Source: Demequina sp. TMPB413
Lineage (GTDB): Bacteria > Actinomycetota > Actinomycetes > Actinomycetales > Demequinaceae
Length of the DNA: 64,000 bases
Assembly: GCF_020447105.2 (NCBI RefSeq)
Contig: NZ_CP096184.1
Span: 806,001 to 870,000 of the forward strand
Direction: 5' to 3'
Positions within the stretch are counted from its first letter, which is position 1. The number at the start of each line of letters is the position of its first letter. Position numbers and translations under genes: made by a program. Under the pieces are notes generated by a model, which was given only the letters and a program-made list of their open reading frames with translations, did not search any database and was not told the origin of the DNA. Of this stretch, positions 46,185 to 53,915 are shown one piece after another.

Positions 46185-47570
46185 CTAGTCGTGCGCGTGA
46201 AGCGGCTTGCCGGCGAGCGCGAGGTGCGCCTCACCGAGCGACTCATTTTGGGTGGGGTGGGCGTGAATCAGTGGGGCCACGTCCTCTGGATGGGCGTCCC
46301 AGCTGACGATCAATTGCGCCTCGCCAATCTGCTCGCCCACGCGGGAGCCGAGCATGTGCACGCCAACGACGGGGCCGTCGATAACCCGTACCAACTTGAC
46401 GAAGCCTGCTGTGCCGAGGATCTGGCTCTTGCCGTTGCCGCCGAGGTTGTATTCAAGCGACTTGATCTTGTCTGCGCCGTACTGCTCTTTGGCCTTCGCC
46501 TCGGTGAGACCGACAGAGGCGACCTCCGGCTCGCAGTACGTGACCCTCGGAATGTTGGCCTCGATGATGGGGGCAGGGTTCAGTCCGGCAATCTGTTCCG
46601 CGACGAAGATGCCCTGTTGGAAACCGCGGTGCGCAAGCTGCAGACCAGGGACGATGTCACCGACGGCGTAGATGTTGGCGATGCCGGTGTGGAGCTTCTC
46701 ATCGGTAAGGACGAAGCCGCGATCCACACGCACTCCTTGGTCTTCGAAACCGAGCCCAGCGGTACGGGGACCGCGGCCAACGGCGACGAGCAGCACGTCG
46801 GCCTGGATGCTGGTGCCGTCCTCGAGAGTGACGGTCACGCCGTTGTCATCCTGAGTGACTTCCTTGAAGCGCACTCCGAGCTTGAAGTCGATGCCGCGCT
46901 TCCTGAATGCGCGCTCCAGCCCCTTTGAGAGGGACTCGTCTTCGTTGGGCACGAGGTGTGGCAGTGCCTCGATGACGGTGACGTCGGCCCCGAACGACTT
47001 CCAGACCGACGCAAACTCGACGCCGATGACGCCGCCGCCGAGCACAATCGCCGACCGTGGCACCCACTCCATGGCGAGAGCCTGGTCGGACGTCATCACG
47101 CGCCCGCCAATCTCAAGGCCTGGAAGGCTGCGCGCATACGAGCCGCTCGCGAGGATGACGTTCTTGCCGGTGTAACGCTCGCCGCGCACCTCGATCGCGT
47201 CGGGCCCTACAAGGGTGCCGTGTCCCTCGATCACCGTGACCTTGCGCGACTTGACCAGGCCCTGAAGACCCTTGTAGAGGCGGTCAATCACGCCTTGCTT
47301 GTACGCGTTGACCTTGGGCATGTCGATCGAGTGGAACTCGGTGTTGACACCGATGGACTCGCCGTGGCGGGCATGGTCTGCGACTTCCGCGGCGTGCAAC
47401 AGCGCCTTGGTGGGGATGCATCCCCAGTGCAGGCACGTGCCGCCGACCTTTGCCTCTTCGACCATTCCCACGCTCAGACCGAGCTGGGAGGCGCGCAGGG
47501 CCGCGGCGTATCCGCCGGAACCGCCGCCGAGGACGAGAACGTCAAACGAGTGGGGGCTGGACTCGGTCAC
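46185..47570 (-). CDS. lpdA: Dihydrolipoyl dehydrogenase (E3)
   Basis: A 461-residue FAD/NAD disulfide oxidoreductase that reoxidises dihydrolipoyl groups of the E2 encoded next. FAD motif 'VLVLGGGSGGYAAALRA', redox disulfide 'GGTCLHWGCIPTK', NAD motif 'IVLGGGVIGVEFASVW', 'AVGRGPRTAGLG', second FAD contact 'IYAVGDIVPG', and the C-terminal catalytic 'HAHPTQNESLGEAH'. I start at a GTG at 47570 with AAGGAG 11 bases upstream; the frame is open 25 codons further but that part overlaps the divergent gene's promoter and lacks conservation. The gap to the E2 gene is 18 bases. Confidence 0.96.
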   Translation of the reverse strand: MTESSPHSFDVLVLGGGSGGYAAALRASQLGLSVGMVEEAKVGGTCLHWGCIPTKALLHAAEVADHARHGESIGVNTEFHSIDMPKVNAYKQGVIDRLYKGLQGLVKSRKVTVIEGHGTLVGPDAIEVRGERYTGKNVILASGSYARSLPGLEIGGRVMTSDQALAMEWVPRSAIVLGGGVIGVEFASVWKSFGADVTVIEALPHLVPNEDESLSKGLERAFRKRGIDFKLGVRFKEVTQDDNGVTVTLEDGTSIQADVLLVAVGRGPRTAGLGFEDQGVRVDRGFVLTDEKLHTGIANIYAVGDIVPGLQLAHRGFQQGIFVAEQIAGLNPAPIIEANIPRVTYCEPEVASVGLTEAKAKEQYGADKIKSLEYNLGGNGKSQILGTAGFVKLVRVIDGPVVGVHMLGSRVGEQIGEAQLIVSWDAHPEDVAPLIHAHPTQNESLGEAHLALAGKPLHAHD

Positions 47571-47652
47571 GGGACTCAATTCTCCTTGTAAGGATGCGGG
47601 TATGTCCCATCTTGCCACTCGTGGCGCACCGCGCGAACTCGACAACCGCGAC

Positions 47653-47658
47653 TACGCT
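47653..47658 (+). promoter_or_regulatory. -10 element of leaderless gene at 47665
   Basis: TACGCT, six bases (GTGAGC) before the ATG at 47665; no Shine-Dalgarno. Confidence 0.45.
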
Positions 47659-47664
47659 GTGAGC

Positions 47665-48000
47665 ATGAGTTTTTTGGGGCGCCTCTTTGGCCGTGGCAAG
47701 TCGACCGTGACACCAACGGGTTCTGGATCGCGCGAGGCGCAAGCCAAGACGATGCAGCACTTCAAGGAGTTCGTGTCTCAAAGGGACGGCTGCGAGGCGT
47801 TTATCGAGCCAGCCACCAGGGTGACGCAGACGACGCTTGTGGTGGTCGCGGGCACAGGGGAGTGGACCCGTCGCAAGGTTCCGGATGCCGCAGCGGCGCG
47901 CAAGGTCGCGAAGGACCTGTCCGTGCCGGTGTTCGACGTGAACCTCTCCGGATACCCGTCGCGCATGCGCGAGTGGAACGAGAAGCACCGCCAGCTCTAG
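47665..48000 (+). CDS. Conserved-looking small hypothetical protein
   Basis: A 111-residue soluble protein starting 'MSFLGRLFGRGKSTVTPTGS'. Middle 'TTLVVVAGTGEWTRRKVPDA' and end 'VPVFDVNLSGYPSRMREWNE' suggest a small alpha/beta fold. No family recognised and no catalytic motif. The amphipathic N-terminus could touch the membrane. It is divergent from lpdA and convergent with pepA; apparently leaderless. Confidence 0.7.
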   Translation: MSFLGRLFGRGKSTVTPTGSGSREAQAKTMQHFKEFVSQRDGCEAFIEPATRVTQTTLVVVAGTGEWTRRKVPDAAAARKVAKDLSVPVFDVNLSGYPSRMREWNEKHRQL

Positions 48001-48050
48001 CGGACGCCGGAAGTCCGACGCCCGCTGGCTGGTGACAACGGTACGAGTCG

Positions 48051-49502
48051 CTACGCGCTACGGCGCTCGAGGAACTCGAACAAGGTACGGACCGCTGCCC
48101 CCGTCGCGCCCGGCACGGTGTAGCCGTAGGCGCCGCCTTCGTGGAAGGCGGGCCTGGCGATGTCGAGGTGCACCCACGTGGCGTCCCCTACGAACTGCTT
48201 CAGGAACATTCCAGCGCTCAGCATGCCCGCAGCGCCGCCGGGATCCCCAACGTTCTTGAGGTCAGCCACCTTGGACTCGACCATCTCCAGCAGGTAGTCC
48301 CGCAGCGGCATGGGCCACATGTCTTCGTCAATGGCTTCGGCGGCAGCCACAATCTCCGCTTGAAGGTCCGCGGAACCCATGACTCCTGACGTGCGGGTGC
48401 CGAGTGCGACACCTTGGGCGCCCGTCAGAGTGGCGACGTCGATCACCGCGTCGGGCTTCTCTTCGATCGCGCGCACCAGGCCGTCGGCGAGCACCAAGCG
48501 GCCCTCTGCGTCCGTGTTGAGCACCTCTACGGTCTTGCCGCCATAGATGCGGATGATGTCCGACGGGCGCTGCGCCGTCCCTGATGGCATGTTCTCGGCA
48601 AGGCATAGCCAACCCGTCACGGCAATGGGAAGTTTGGCGCGAGCGGCAGCGAGCACGGTGTGCAGGACGGCGGCGGAGCCGGACATGTCGGACTTCATCG
48701 TCTCCATCGACTTCGGTGGCTTCAGCGAGATGCCTCCCGTGTCGAACGTGATGCCCTTGCCCACGAGCGCGATCGTCTGCGCGGCGTCGGCAGGCGTCCA
48801 GGCAACACGTACTAGCCGCGGTAGGCGAGACGAGCCCATGCCCACGGCCAAGAGGCCGCCGAAGCCCTCGTCGGCGAGTTGCTGGGGCTCCCACACCTTG
48901 ACGTCGCAACCCAGTTGAGAACCGAAGCCCTGTGCAATCTCGGCGAAGGACGCGGGGAACAGGTCGAGCGGGGGAGTGTTGATGAGGTCGCGGGTCGCCG
49001 CAACTGCGCCCGCGATGATCTTGGCGCGCTCGATGGCGGACTCGGAGGCTCCCGCAATCGCCCAGCTCGTGAAGGACTTCTCGTCGTCATCGTCGGCGTC
49101 TGACTTGTAATCAGTGAAGACATACGCACCGAGCAATGCGCCCTCCGCCACGGCCGACGCCGCGCGGTCGCTGTTCGTGGGGATGCCGACGACGACGTTG
49201 CCGGGCTTCTTCCCGCAGGATCGGGCAGCGGCTCCCGCAGCAAAACGAAGGTCGCCGTCGGAAGCGTCACCAAGCCCAACAAGCACGACACGGCGAGCAG
49301 CGGTCCCGGTCCCAGGCAGCACGGTGACCGCGCCCCGCTTGCCGGTGGCGTCGAGCATCGCGGCGGTCTGCGACAGGGAATCTTGGACGTCGGCGGGCAA
49401 TTGGGGGTGTCCCAGCACTGTGCCTGCCGCATCGACGCCGAGGATGAGGGCGTCGCATGCGAGGGTGGACAAGGTCTCATTTGTGGTGGAGATAGTGGTC
49501 AT
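48051..49502 (-). CDS. pepA: Leucyl aminopeptidase (M17)
   Basis: A 483-residue cytosolic di-metal aminopeptidase. An N-terminal macro-like domain (about 1-170) precedes the catalytic domain with 'LVGKGITFDTGGISLKPP' (Lys and Asp metal ligands), 'MKSDMSGSAAVLHTV' and 'VEVLNTDAEGRLVLADGL' (Asp, Glu ligands and catalytic Arg). It degrades short peptides; some relatives also act in gene regulation or cysteinyl-glycine turnover. The ATG at 49502 follows TAGGCT by seven bases and is probably leaderless, sharing a 31-bp region with the divergent pyrD. Confidence 0.95.
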   Translation of the reverse strand: MTTISTTNETLSTLACDALILGVDAAGTVLGHPQLPADVQDSLSQTAAMLDATGKRGAVTVLPGTGTAARRVVLVGLGDASDGDLRFAAGAAARSCGKKPGNVVVGIPTNSDRAASAVAEGALLGAYVFTDYKSDADDDDEKSFTSWAIAGASESAIERAKIIAGAVAATRDLINTPPLDLFPASFAEIAQGFGSQLGCDVKVWEPQQLADEGFGGLLAVGMGSSRLPRLVRVAWTPADAAQTIALVGKGITFDTGGISLKPPKSMETMKSDMSGSAAVLHTVLAAARAKLPIAVTGWLCLAENMPSGTAQRPSDIIRIYGGKTVEVLNTDAEGRLVLADGLVRAIEEKPDAVIDVATLTGAQGVALGTRTSGVMGSADLQAEIVAAAEAIDEDMWPMPLRDYLLEMVESKVADLKNVGDPGGAAGMLSAGMFLKQFVGDATWVHLDIARPAFHEGGAYGYTVPGATGAAVRTLFEFLERRSA

Positions 49503-49509
49503 AGTCCCG

Positions 49510-49515
49510 AGCCTA
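49510..49515 (-). promoter_or_regulatory. -10 element of leaderless pepA
   Basis: TAGGCT on the minus strand, seven bases (CGGGACT) before the pepA ATG; six bases from the start of the opposing pyrD element. Confidence 0.5.
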
Positions 49516-49521
49516 TCCCGC

Positions 49522-49527
49522 TAGGTT
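49522..49527 (+). promoter_or_regulatory. -10 element of leaderless pyrD
   Basis: TAGGTT, six bases (GATCGC) before the pyrD ATG at 49534. Each promoter's -35 zone must lie within or across the other gene's start. Confidence 0.5.
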
Positions 49528-49533
49528 GATCGC

Positions 49534-50550
49534 ATGTACGGGCTCTTGTTTCGCTGGGTCATCCTCAGGATGAGCGCTGAGCGAGCGCACCATGTGGCGG
49601 TCGCCGCGTTCCGCTGGGGGTGGCCGATCGTCGCAGCGGCACGGTGGCTACGGATCATGCCGCCAGCGCCAGCAGCGGCCTCGGTGGAGGCGATGGGCCG
49701 CACCTTCCCTGGCCCTCTCGGCCTCGCTGCGGGGCTCGACAAGGACGCCACCGCGGTCAAGGGGCTGTGGCTCGCTGGCTTCTCTCACGTCGAGGTGGGG
49801 ACCATTACGCCCAAGCCGCAGCCGGGGAACGAGTTGCCGAGAGCGTGGCGAGAACTCGACGTGCGCGGGCTGCGTAACCGCATGGGCTTCAACAATGAAG
49901 GGGCCGACGCTGCGGCACGAAGCCTGGCTGCCCTCCGTCGCTCGAGTGTGGGCAAGTCGGCCGTGGTCGGCGTCAACATCGGTAAGAACAAGACGACGCC
50001 AGCTGAGGAAGCGCCCCTCGACTACGGCTACTGTGCCCGCGTGTTGGCGCCTTATGCCGACTACCTTGTGGTCAACGTGTCGTCGCCGAACACGCCGGGG
50101 CTGCGCGACCTACAGTCCGTCGAGACGCTCCGACCGATTCTGGAGCACGCGCGTGCGGGCGCGATCGAGGCCGTGAGGGGCCGCAAGGTGCCGCTCCTCG
50201 TCAAGATCGCGCCGGATCTCGCGGATGAGGACATCGACGCGATTGCCGCGCTTGCACAGGAACTTGGACTCGACGGCATCGTCGCCACCAACACGACCAT
50301 TGGTCATGACAGGGGACCGGGTGGACTGTCCGGCCCCGTTCTGCTGGACCGCGCCGTAGACGTCATCGCGAGGCTGCGCGTGCGAGTAGGTGCCGATATG
50401 TGCCTCATCGGTGTCGGAGGTGTTGTCACGGCCGACGACGCGAGGGCGATTCTCGACGCCGGAGCAACTCTCGTTCAGGGATACACGGCGCTGGTGTACG
50501 AAGGACCGTTCTGGCCGTCCAGGCTGAACCGGCAGCTCGCGACGCGGTAG
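49534..50550 (+). CDS. pyrD: Dihydroorotate dehydrogenase, quinone type (class 2)
   Basis: A 338-residue FMN enzyme of pyrimidine synthesis, oxidising dihydroorotate with membrane quinone. The N-terminal helix 'MYGLLFRWVILRMSAERAHHV' is the class 2 quinone/membrane-binding element. 'GLAAGLDKDATAVKGL', 'EVGTITPKPQPGNELPR', 'NRMGFNNEGAD', 'VNVSSPNTPGLRDLQ' with the catalytic Ser, 'TNTTIGHDRGPGGLSG' and 'LIGVGGVVTADDA' complete the barrel. Leaderless start. A strong hairpin 120 bases downstream may terminate it. Confidence 0.96.
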   Translation: MYGLLFRWVILRMSAERAHHVAVAAFRWGWPIVAAARWLRIMPPAPAAASVEAMGRTFPGPLGLAAGLDKDATAVKGLWLAGFSHVEVGTITPKPQPGNELPRAWRELDVRGLRNRMGFNNEGADAAARSLAALRRSSVGKSAVVGVNIGKNKTTPAEEAPLDYGYCARVLAPYADYLVVNVSSPNTPGLRDLQSVETLRPILEHARAGAIEAVRGRKVPLLVKIAPDLADEDIDAIAALAQELGLDGIVATNTTIGHDRGPGGLSGPVLLDRAVDVIARLRVRVGADMCLIGVGGVVTADDARAILDAGATLVQGYTALVYEGPFWPSRLNRQLATR

Positions 50551-50553
50551 TGC

Positions 50554-50652
50554 TCACGTGGGTGTGAGAAAAGCCACCAAAAATGCGGGAACCAAACCGC
50601 CAAAGTTGCCGTTGTAGAAGGTGTACGCACCTGCCAGGCGTACGCAACGCAT
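50554..50652 (-). CDS. Possible 32-residue small protein
   Basis: A short frame with a near-consensus Shine-Dalgarno, AAAGGAG six bases before the ATG at 50652. The product begins 'MRCVRLAGAYTFYNGNFGG' and ends with the hydrophobic 'LVPAFLVAFLTPT', so it might be a membrane or leader peptide. It starts 18 bases after a 19-bp hairpin on the minus strand downstream of the aldo/keto reductase gene, and ends within 4 bases of the pyrD stop. No family recognised; it could be a chance frame. Confidence 0.4.
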   Translation of the reverse strand: MRCVRLAGAYTFYNGNFGGLVPAFLVAFLTPT

Positions 50653-50669
50653 TGTTTTCTCCTTTGAAG

Positions 50670-50709
50670 CACGAGGGCCCCGGAACCACTTGGTTCCGGG
50701 GCCCTCGTG
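50670..50709. terminator. Bidirectional hairpin between pyrD and aldo/keto reductase gene
   Basis: Perfect 19-bp inverted repeat, CACGAGGGCCCCGGAACCA at 50670-50688 and its complement at 50691-50709, with a 2-nt centre (effectively a 4-nt loop). Lies between convergent genes, so it can end both transcripts. No U-tract. Confidence 0.8.
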
Positions 50710-50724
50710 TCGTTGGTGGAGGAA

Positions 50725-51741
50725 TCAGGATGGACGGCCAGCGGGGGCGCCAGCCTTCGTCAGTGCCGGGTCACGTTCGACCACATCGCCCAGCACCTCG
50801 TCAATCTTGATCATGAGCTCTGCAGGGATGCGGACCCCGGACGCCTTGGCGTTCTCGTGAACCTGTTCTGGCCGTGAAGCACCGATGATGGCGGCGGCGA
50901 CGTTGTCGTTCTGCAACACCCACGCGACGGCCAGTTGCGCCATCGTGAGGCCGAGCTCGTCGGCAACCGGCTGGAGCGCTTGCACGCGCTCGAGAAGCAC
51001 TTCGTTCTCAAAGAACCGGCCGATGAACTTCTGGCCGCCCTTCTCGTCGGTGGCGCGCGACCCTGCTGGCGGCGGCTGGCCAGGCTTGTACTTGCCCGTC
51101 AGGACTCCTTGCGCAACGGGAGACCACACGATCTGACTGATGCCGCTTTCCTTCGAGGCAGGCACCACCTCCTCCTCGATGACTCTCCACAGCATCGAGT
51201 ACTGAGGCTGCGACGAGATCAACGGGAAGCCGAGTTCCTTCGCAAGCGCGGCGCCGGCACGAATCTGATCTGCCGTCCACTCGCTCACGCCGATGTAGTG
51301 GGCCTTGCCCTGGCGGACGACGTCGGCGAAGGCCTGCATCGTCTCCTCGAGTGGCGTCTCGGTGTCGTAGCGGTGGGCCTGGTAGAGGTCGACGTAGTCC
51401 GTTTGGAGGCGCGTGAGGGAGCCGTTGATCGACTCCATGATGTGCTTGCGGCTCAACCCCGAGTCGTTGGCGCCACCTGGACCGGTTGGCCAGTAGACCT
51501 TGGTGAAGATTTCCAAGCTCTCGCGCCGTTCACCCTTGAGGATGTCCCCGAGCACGGTCTCAGCCTTGGTGTTGGCGTACACATCCGCGGTGTCGAACGA
51601 CGAGATGCCGACGTCAAGCGCGGCCTTGACACAGGCAGCGGCCTGTTCGTTCTCGACCTGCGAACCGTGGGTGATCCAGTTTCCGTAGGTGAGTTCGGTG
51701 ATCTTGAGTCCTGAGTTGCCCAGGTAGCGGTAGTTGATCAT
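50725..51741 (-). CDS. Aldo/keto reductase (AKR6-like)
   Basis: A 338-residue NADPH-dependent reductase of the voltage-gated potassium channel beta-subunit-like group (YajO/YghZ relatives). Catalytic residues: Asp and Tyr in 'SFDTADVYANTKAET', Lys in 'LEIFTKVYWP', His in 'DLYQAHRYD'. The cofactor-binding end reads 'AIIGASRPEQVHENAKASG'. Physiological substrate unknown, probably reactive aldehydes. The ATG at 51741 lies six bases after TAGTGT; that interval contains GGAG too close for a normal site, so a leaderless start is likely. Confidence 0.92.
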   Translation of the reverse strand: MINYRYLGNSGLKITELTYGNWITHGSQVENEQAAACVKAALDVGISSFDTADVYANTKAETVLGDILKGERRESLEIFTKVYWPTGPGGANDSGLSRKHIMESINGSLTRLQTDYVDLYQAHRYDTETPLEETMQAFADVVRQGKAHYIGVSEWTADQIRAGAALAKELGFPLISSQPQYSMLWRVIEEEVVPASKESGISQIVWSPVAQGVLTGKYKPGQPPPAGSRATDEKGGQKFIGRFFENEVLLERVQALQPVADELGLTMAQLAVAWVLQNDNVAAAIIGASRPEQVHENAKASGVRIPAELMIKIDEVLGDVVERDPALTKAGAPAGRPS

Positions 51742-51747
51742 GACTCC

Positions 51748-51753
51748 ACACTA
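51748..51753 (-). promoter_or_regulatory. -10 element of leaderless aldo/keto reductase gene
   Basis: TAGTGT on the minus strand, six bases (GGAGTC) before the ATG. ACGACA, about 18 bases further upstream, is a possible -35. Confidence 0.5.
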
Positions 51754-51874
51754 ACGCCGACGCACTTCCCGTGTCGTAACGTTTCGATCAGTTCGCCGGG
51801 GGATTCGGCGGCGCGGATCTGCGAGCCCGCAACCGTCGCTCCGTGGGCCGGGTCGTGTCGGCAACCACGTCCCC

Positions 51875-51897
51875 TTGACTCTGCCCTTGGGACAAGG
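51875..51897 (+). promoter_or_regulatory. Possible MerR-type promoter/operator
   Basis: TTGACT at 51875-51880 as -35, followed by the dyad CCTTG-GGA-CAAGG at 51885-51897 placed in the spacer, as in MerR-family promoters. The -10 is not convincing. It would drive the GyrI-like/MerR gene pair. Confidence 0.35.
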
Positions 51898-51950
51898 TGT
51901 TGGCTGACCGTGGCCCATCCGAGGTCCGGGTGGCGACCAGGAGGAAGTTG

Positions 51951-52442
51951 ATGACCGATTTCATTGTCGAACAACGGCCGGAACGTCCCTGGGTGGGCGT
52001 GTCGATGACGGCAGAGCTAGCGCACTGGGATCGTGTGAATGCGCACGTCCCCCGCATCTACGGAGCGCTGGCCACCGCAGGCGGGGTTCCGTTGGGCGGG
52101 CCGATCTACCAGTACCGCCGCCTGCAGACTGCGCAGGATCCGATGGAAATCACGGTGAGCGTGCCGGTATCAGCGTGCATGGAGATTGGGGAGGGATTCG
52201 ATACAGGTGCCTTGCCCGCGGGCAACTACCTGGTCGCGCAGCCAGCAGGGGGCCCCGACGCTCTCGCGCATGTGCATCGGGAAATGTGGGAGTGGGCGCA
52301 GGTCCAGGGGTTGGACCTCGCGATTGACGAGCGTTCTGACGGCATCCACTGGCAATGCCGCACCGAGCAGTTCCTCACGGATCCGCAAGAGGAGCCGGAC
52401 CGGAGCAAGTGGGCGATCGAGGTCGCATACTTGTTGAGATGA
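51951..52442 (+). CDS. GyrI-like small-molecule-binding protein
   Basis: A 163-residue stand-alone effector-binding domain of the GyrI-like/SHS2 fold, with the strand-helix repeat 'PWVGVSMTAELAHWDRVNAHVPRIYGALATAGGVPLG' and 'MEITVSVPVSACMEIGEGFDTGALPAGNYLVAQPAGGPD'. Such proteins bind hydrophobic or cationic compounds and can act as drug sponges or hydrolases. Start: ATG at 51951 with AGGAGG six bases upstream. It overlaps the MerR gene by four bases (ATGA), so sensor-like domain and regulator are made together. Confidence 0.85.
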   Translation: MTDFIVEQRPERPWVGVSMTAELAHWDRVNAHVPRIYGALATAGGVPLGGPIYQYRRLQTAQDPMEITVSVPVSACMEIGEGFDTGALPAGNYLVAQPAGGPDALAHVHREMWEWAQVQGLDLAIDERSDGIHWQCRTEQFLTDPQEEPDRSKWAIEVAYLLR

Positions 52443-53245
52443 GCGAGACCAACGCGAGGTTGTCGATCGGGGAATTCAGTCGTGCCACGTGGCTATCCGC
52501 CAAGGCGCTCCGCATCTACGAGCGACGGGGCCTGCTTCTCCCGGACGTGGTCGACGAGTACACGGGATACCGCTACTACCGGTCATCGCAAGCGCAGCGT
52601 GCACGCTTGATCGCGCTGTTGCGCCGGGCGGGAATGCCGCTCGACCGCATCGGCACGGTCCTCGACGCCTCGAACGCCGAGCGTTCCGCCCTGCTTGAGG
52701 AGTATCGAATTGACGTGGCTCGAGCGCATGCTCGTGCGAACGCCCTGCTCGACAGCCTCGCGGTTGGCCTTCTCGACCAGCCGTCGGCTTCGATCGGCGA
52801 GGGACCGGCGATATCGACTCGGCGCGTGCCTGAACAGGCCTATCTGGCTCACGGCGTGCGCACGACCGCAGGTGATCTTCCCTCGCACATCGAGCGTGCT
52901 GTGGCGCTCCTGACCCAGAGGGCGCGTGCGAGCATCGACAGGAGTCGGCCGCTTGTGGTGGTGTACCACGGGGAGGTGAGTTGGGAATCGGATGGGCCTA
53001 TCGAGGTGCGCGTGCCCGTCCATAATGGCGCGGCAGCAGATGGTGTTGATCCCTCAGGTACGGAACTGTTCACGGAGGTTCCGTACGGTGAGGTTCAGTT
53101 CCCGACCATTGTGCGGGCCTTCGATGCGGTGAGGGCCGCCGCCCACGAGGGCGGACGGCACCCATCAGGCTCGCCTCGGGAGATTTACTGGGAGGGCGAG
53201 CCCTTCCGATGCCAGGTCGCGCAACCCTATGTCTCGGCGCAGTGA
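52439..53245 (+). CDS. MerR-family regulator with effector-binding domain
   Basis: A 268-residue regulator. N-terminal MerR winged helix 'LSIGEFSRATWLSAKALRIYERRGLLLPDVVDEYTGYRYYR' (about 8-48), a coiled-coil dimerisation helix (about 85-115), and a C-terminal GyrI-like ligand-binding domain with 'YLAHGVRTTAGDLPSHIERAV' and 'VPYGEVQFPTIVRAFDAVRAA'. BltR/BmrR-like architecture, usually activating multidrug responses. The only linked target is its own operon with the GyrI-like protein; no efflux pump is adjacent. Confidence 0.88.
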   Translation: MSETNARLSIGEFSRATWLSAKALRIYERRGLLLPDVVDEYTGYRYYRSSQAQRARLIALLRRAGMPLDRIGTVLDASNAERSALLEEYRIDVARAHARANALLDSLAVGLLDQPSASIGEGPAISTRRVPEQAYLAHGVRTTAGDLPSHIERAVALLTQRARASIDRSRPLVVVYHGEVSWESDGPIEVRVPVHNGAAADGVDPSGTELFTEVPYGEVQFPTIVRAFDAVRAAAHEGGRHPSGSPREIYWEGEPFRCQVAQPYVSAQ

Positions 53246-53280
53246 CGTCCGACACCTGACTTGTTCCTCGGGCCCGGCGC

Positions 53281-53303
53281 GCAGGCGCGAGCTTGCCGCC
53301 TGC
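53281..53303. terminator. Small hairpin between convergent MerR and DUF3043 genes
   Basis: GCAGGCG (53281-53287) pairs with CGCCTGC (53297-53303) over a 9-nt loop, 36 bases after the MerR stop and touching the DUF3043 stop codon. Weak evidence. Confidence 0.35.
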
Positions 53304-53869
53304 TAGACCGGGTACTCGCCGCGCTTGACCACAGGACGCGGCACGCGCAAGCGACGCAGGTTCATGAGGCGCGCTGCTGAGTACAAGCGCCAGCCACGCC
53401 CAAGAGCGTCGGCGCCGAACTTCTCGGTGATGCGCCTGCGCATCGCGCGCATCGCCCACAGGGTGTCGCCGATGGCGGCAAAGACGAGCGCGTAGAACCC
53501 GAAGATGATGATGCCGCCCACCGTGGGGTTCGAGTTGAAGAACAGTGACGCGACGACGAAGGCGATCGAGCCAGGCAAGGCGAACTCGCCGAGGCTTGTA
53601 CGGGCGTCGATGTAGTCGCGGATGTACTTGCGCACGGGACCACGATGCTCCACGGGCATGTGGCGCTCGTCGCCCGTCAGCATGGCTTGCTGTTCCTTGG
53701 CGCGCTGCTCGCGAATTCTGGCGCGCCGCTCCTTCGCTCCCGACTTGGGGTCAGCGATCAACGCACGACGCTGAGCGGCCTCCTGCTCACGACGCTTGGG
53801 AGTGGGACGGCCCTTGCCCGCTGCAGCTTCCTCGACGGTGAGGTGCTCTGGGTTTTCTTTGCGTGCCAT
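53303..53869 (-). CDS. DUF3043 membrane protein
   Basis: A 188-residue protein. A highly charged cytosolic N-terminus ('KGRPTPKRREQEAAQRR', then repeated Lys/Arg/Glu) is followed by 'RGPVRKYIRDYIDARTSLGEFALP', two membrane helices (about 98-113 and 117-137) and a basic C-terminus. This is the actinobacterial DUF3043 family, conserved near cytochrome oxidase and nadA-type genes; function unknown. It lies 46 bases after nadA on the same strand. Confidence 0.88.
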   Translation of the reverse strand: MARKENPEHLTVEEAAAGKGRPTPKRREQEAAQRRALIADPKSGAKERRARIREQRAKEQQAMLTGDERHMPVEHRGPVRKYIRDYIDARTSLGEFALPGSIAFVVASLFFNSNPTVGGIIIFGFYALVFAAIGDTLWAMRAMRRRITEKFGADALGRGWRLYSAARLMNLRRLRVPRPVVKRGEYPV

Positions 53870-53915
53870 GTGCTGGTGGTCCTCTCTTGAGCCGTGCCTG
53901 GCGTGGCGGCGGCTG

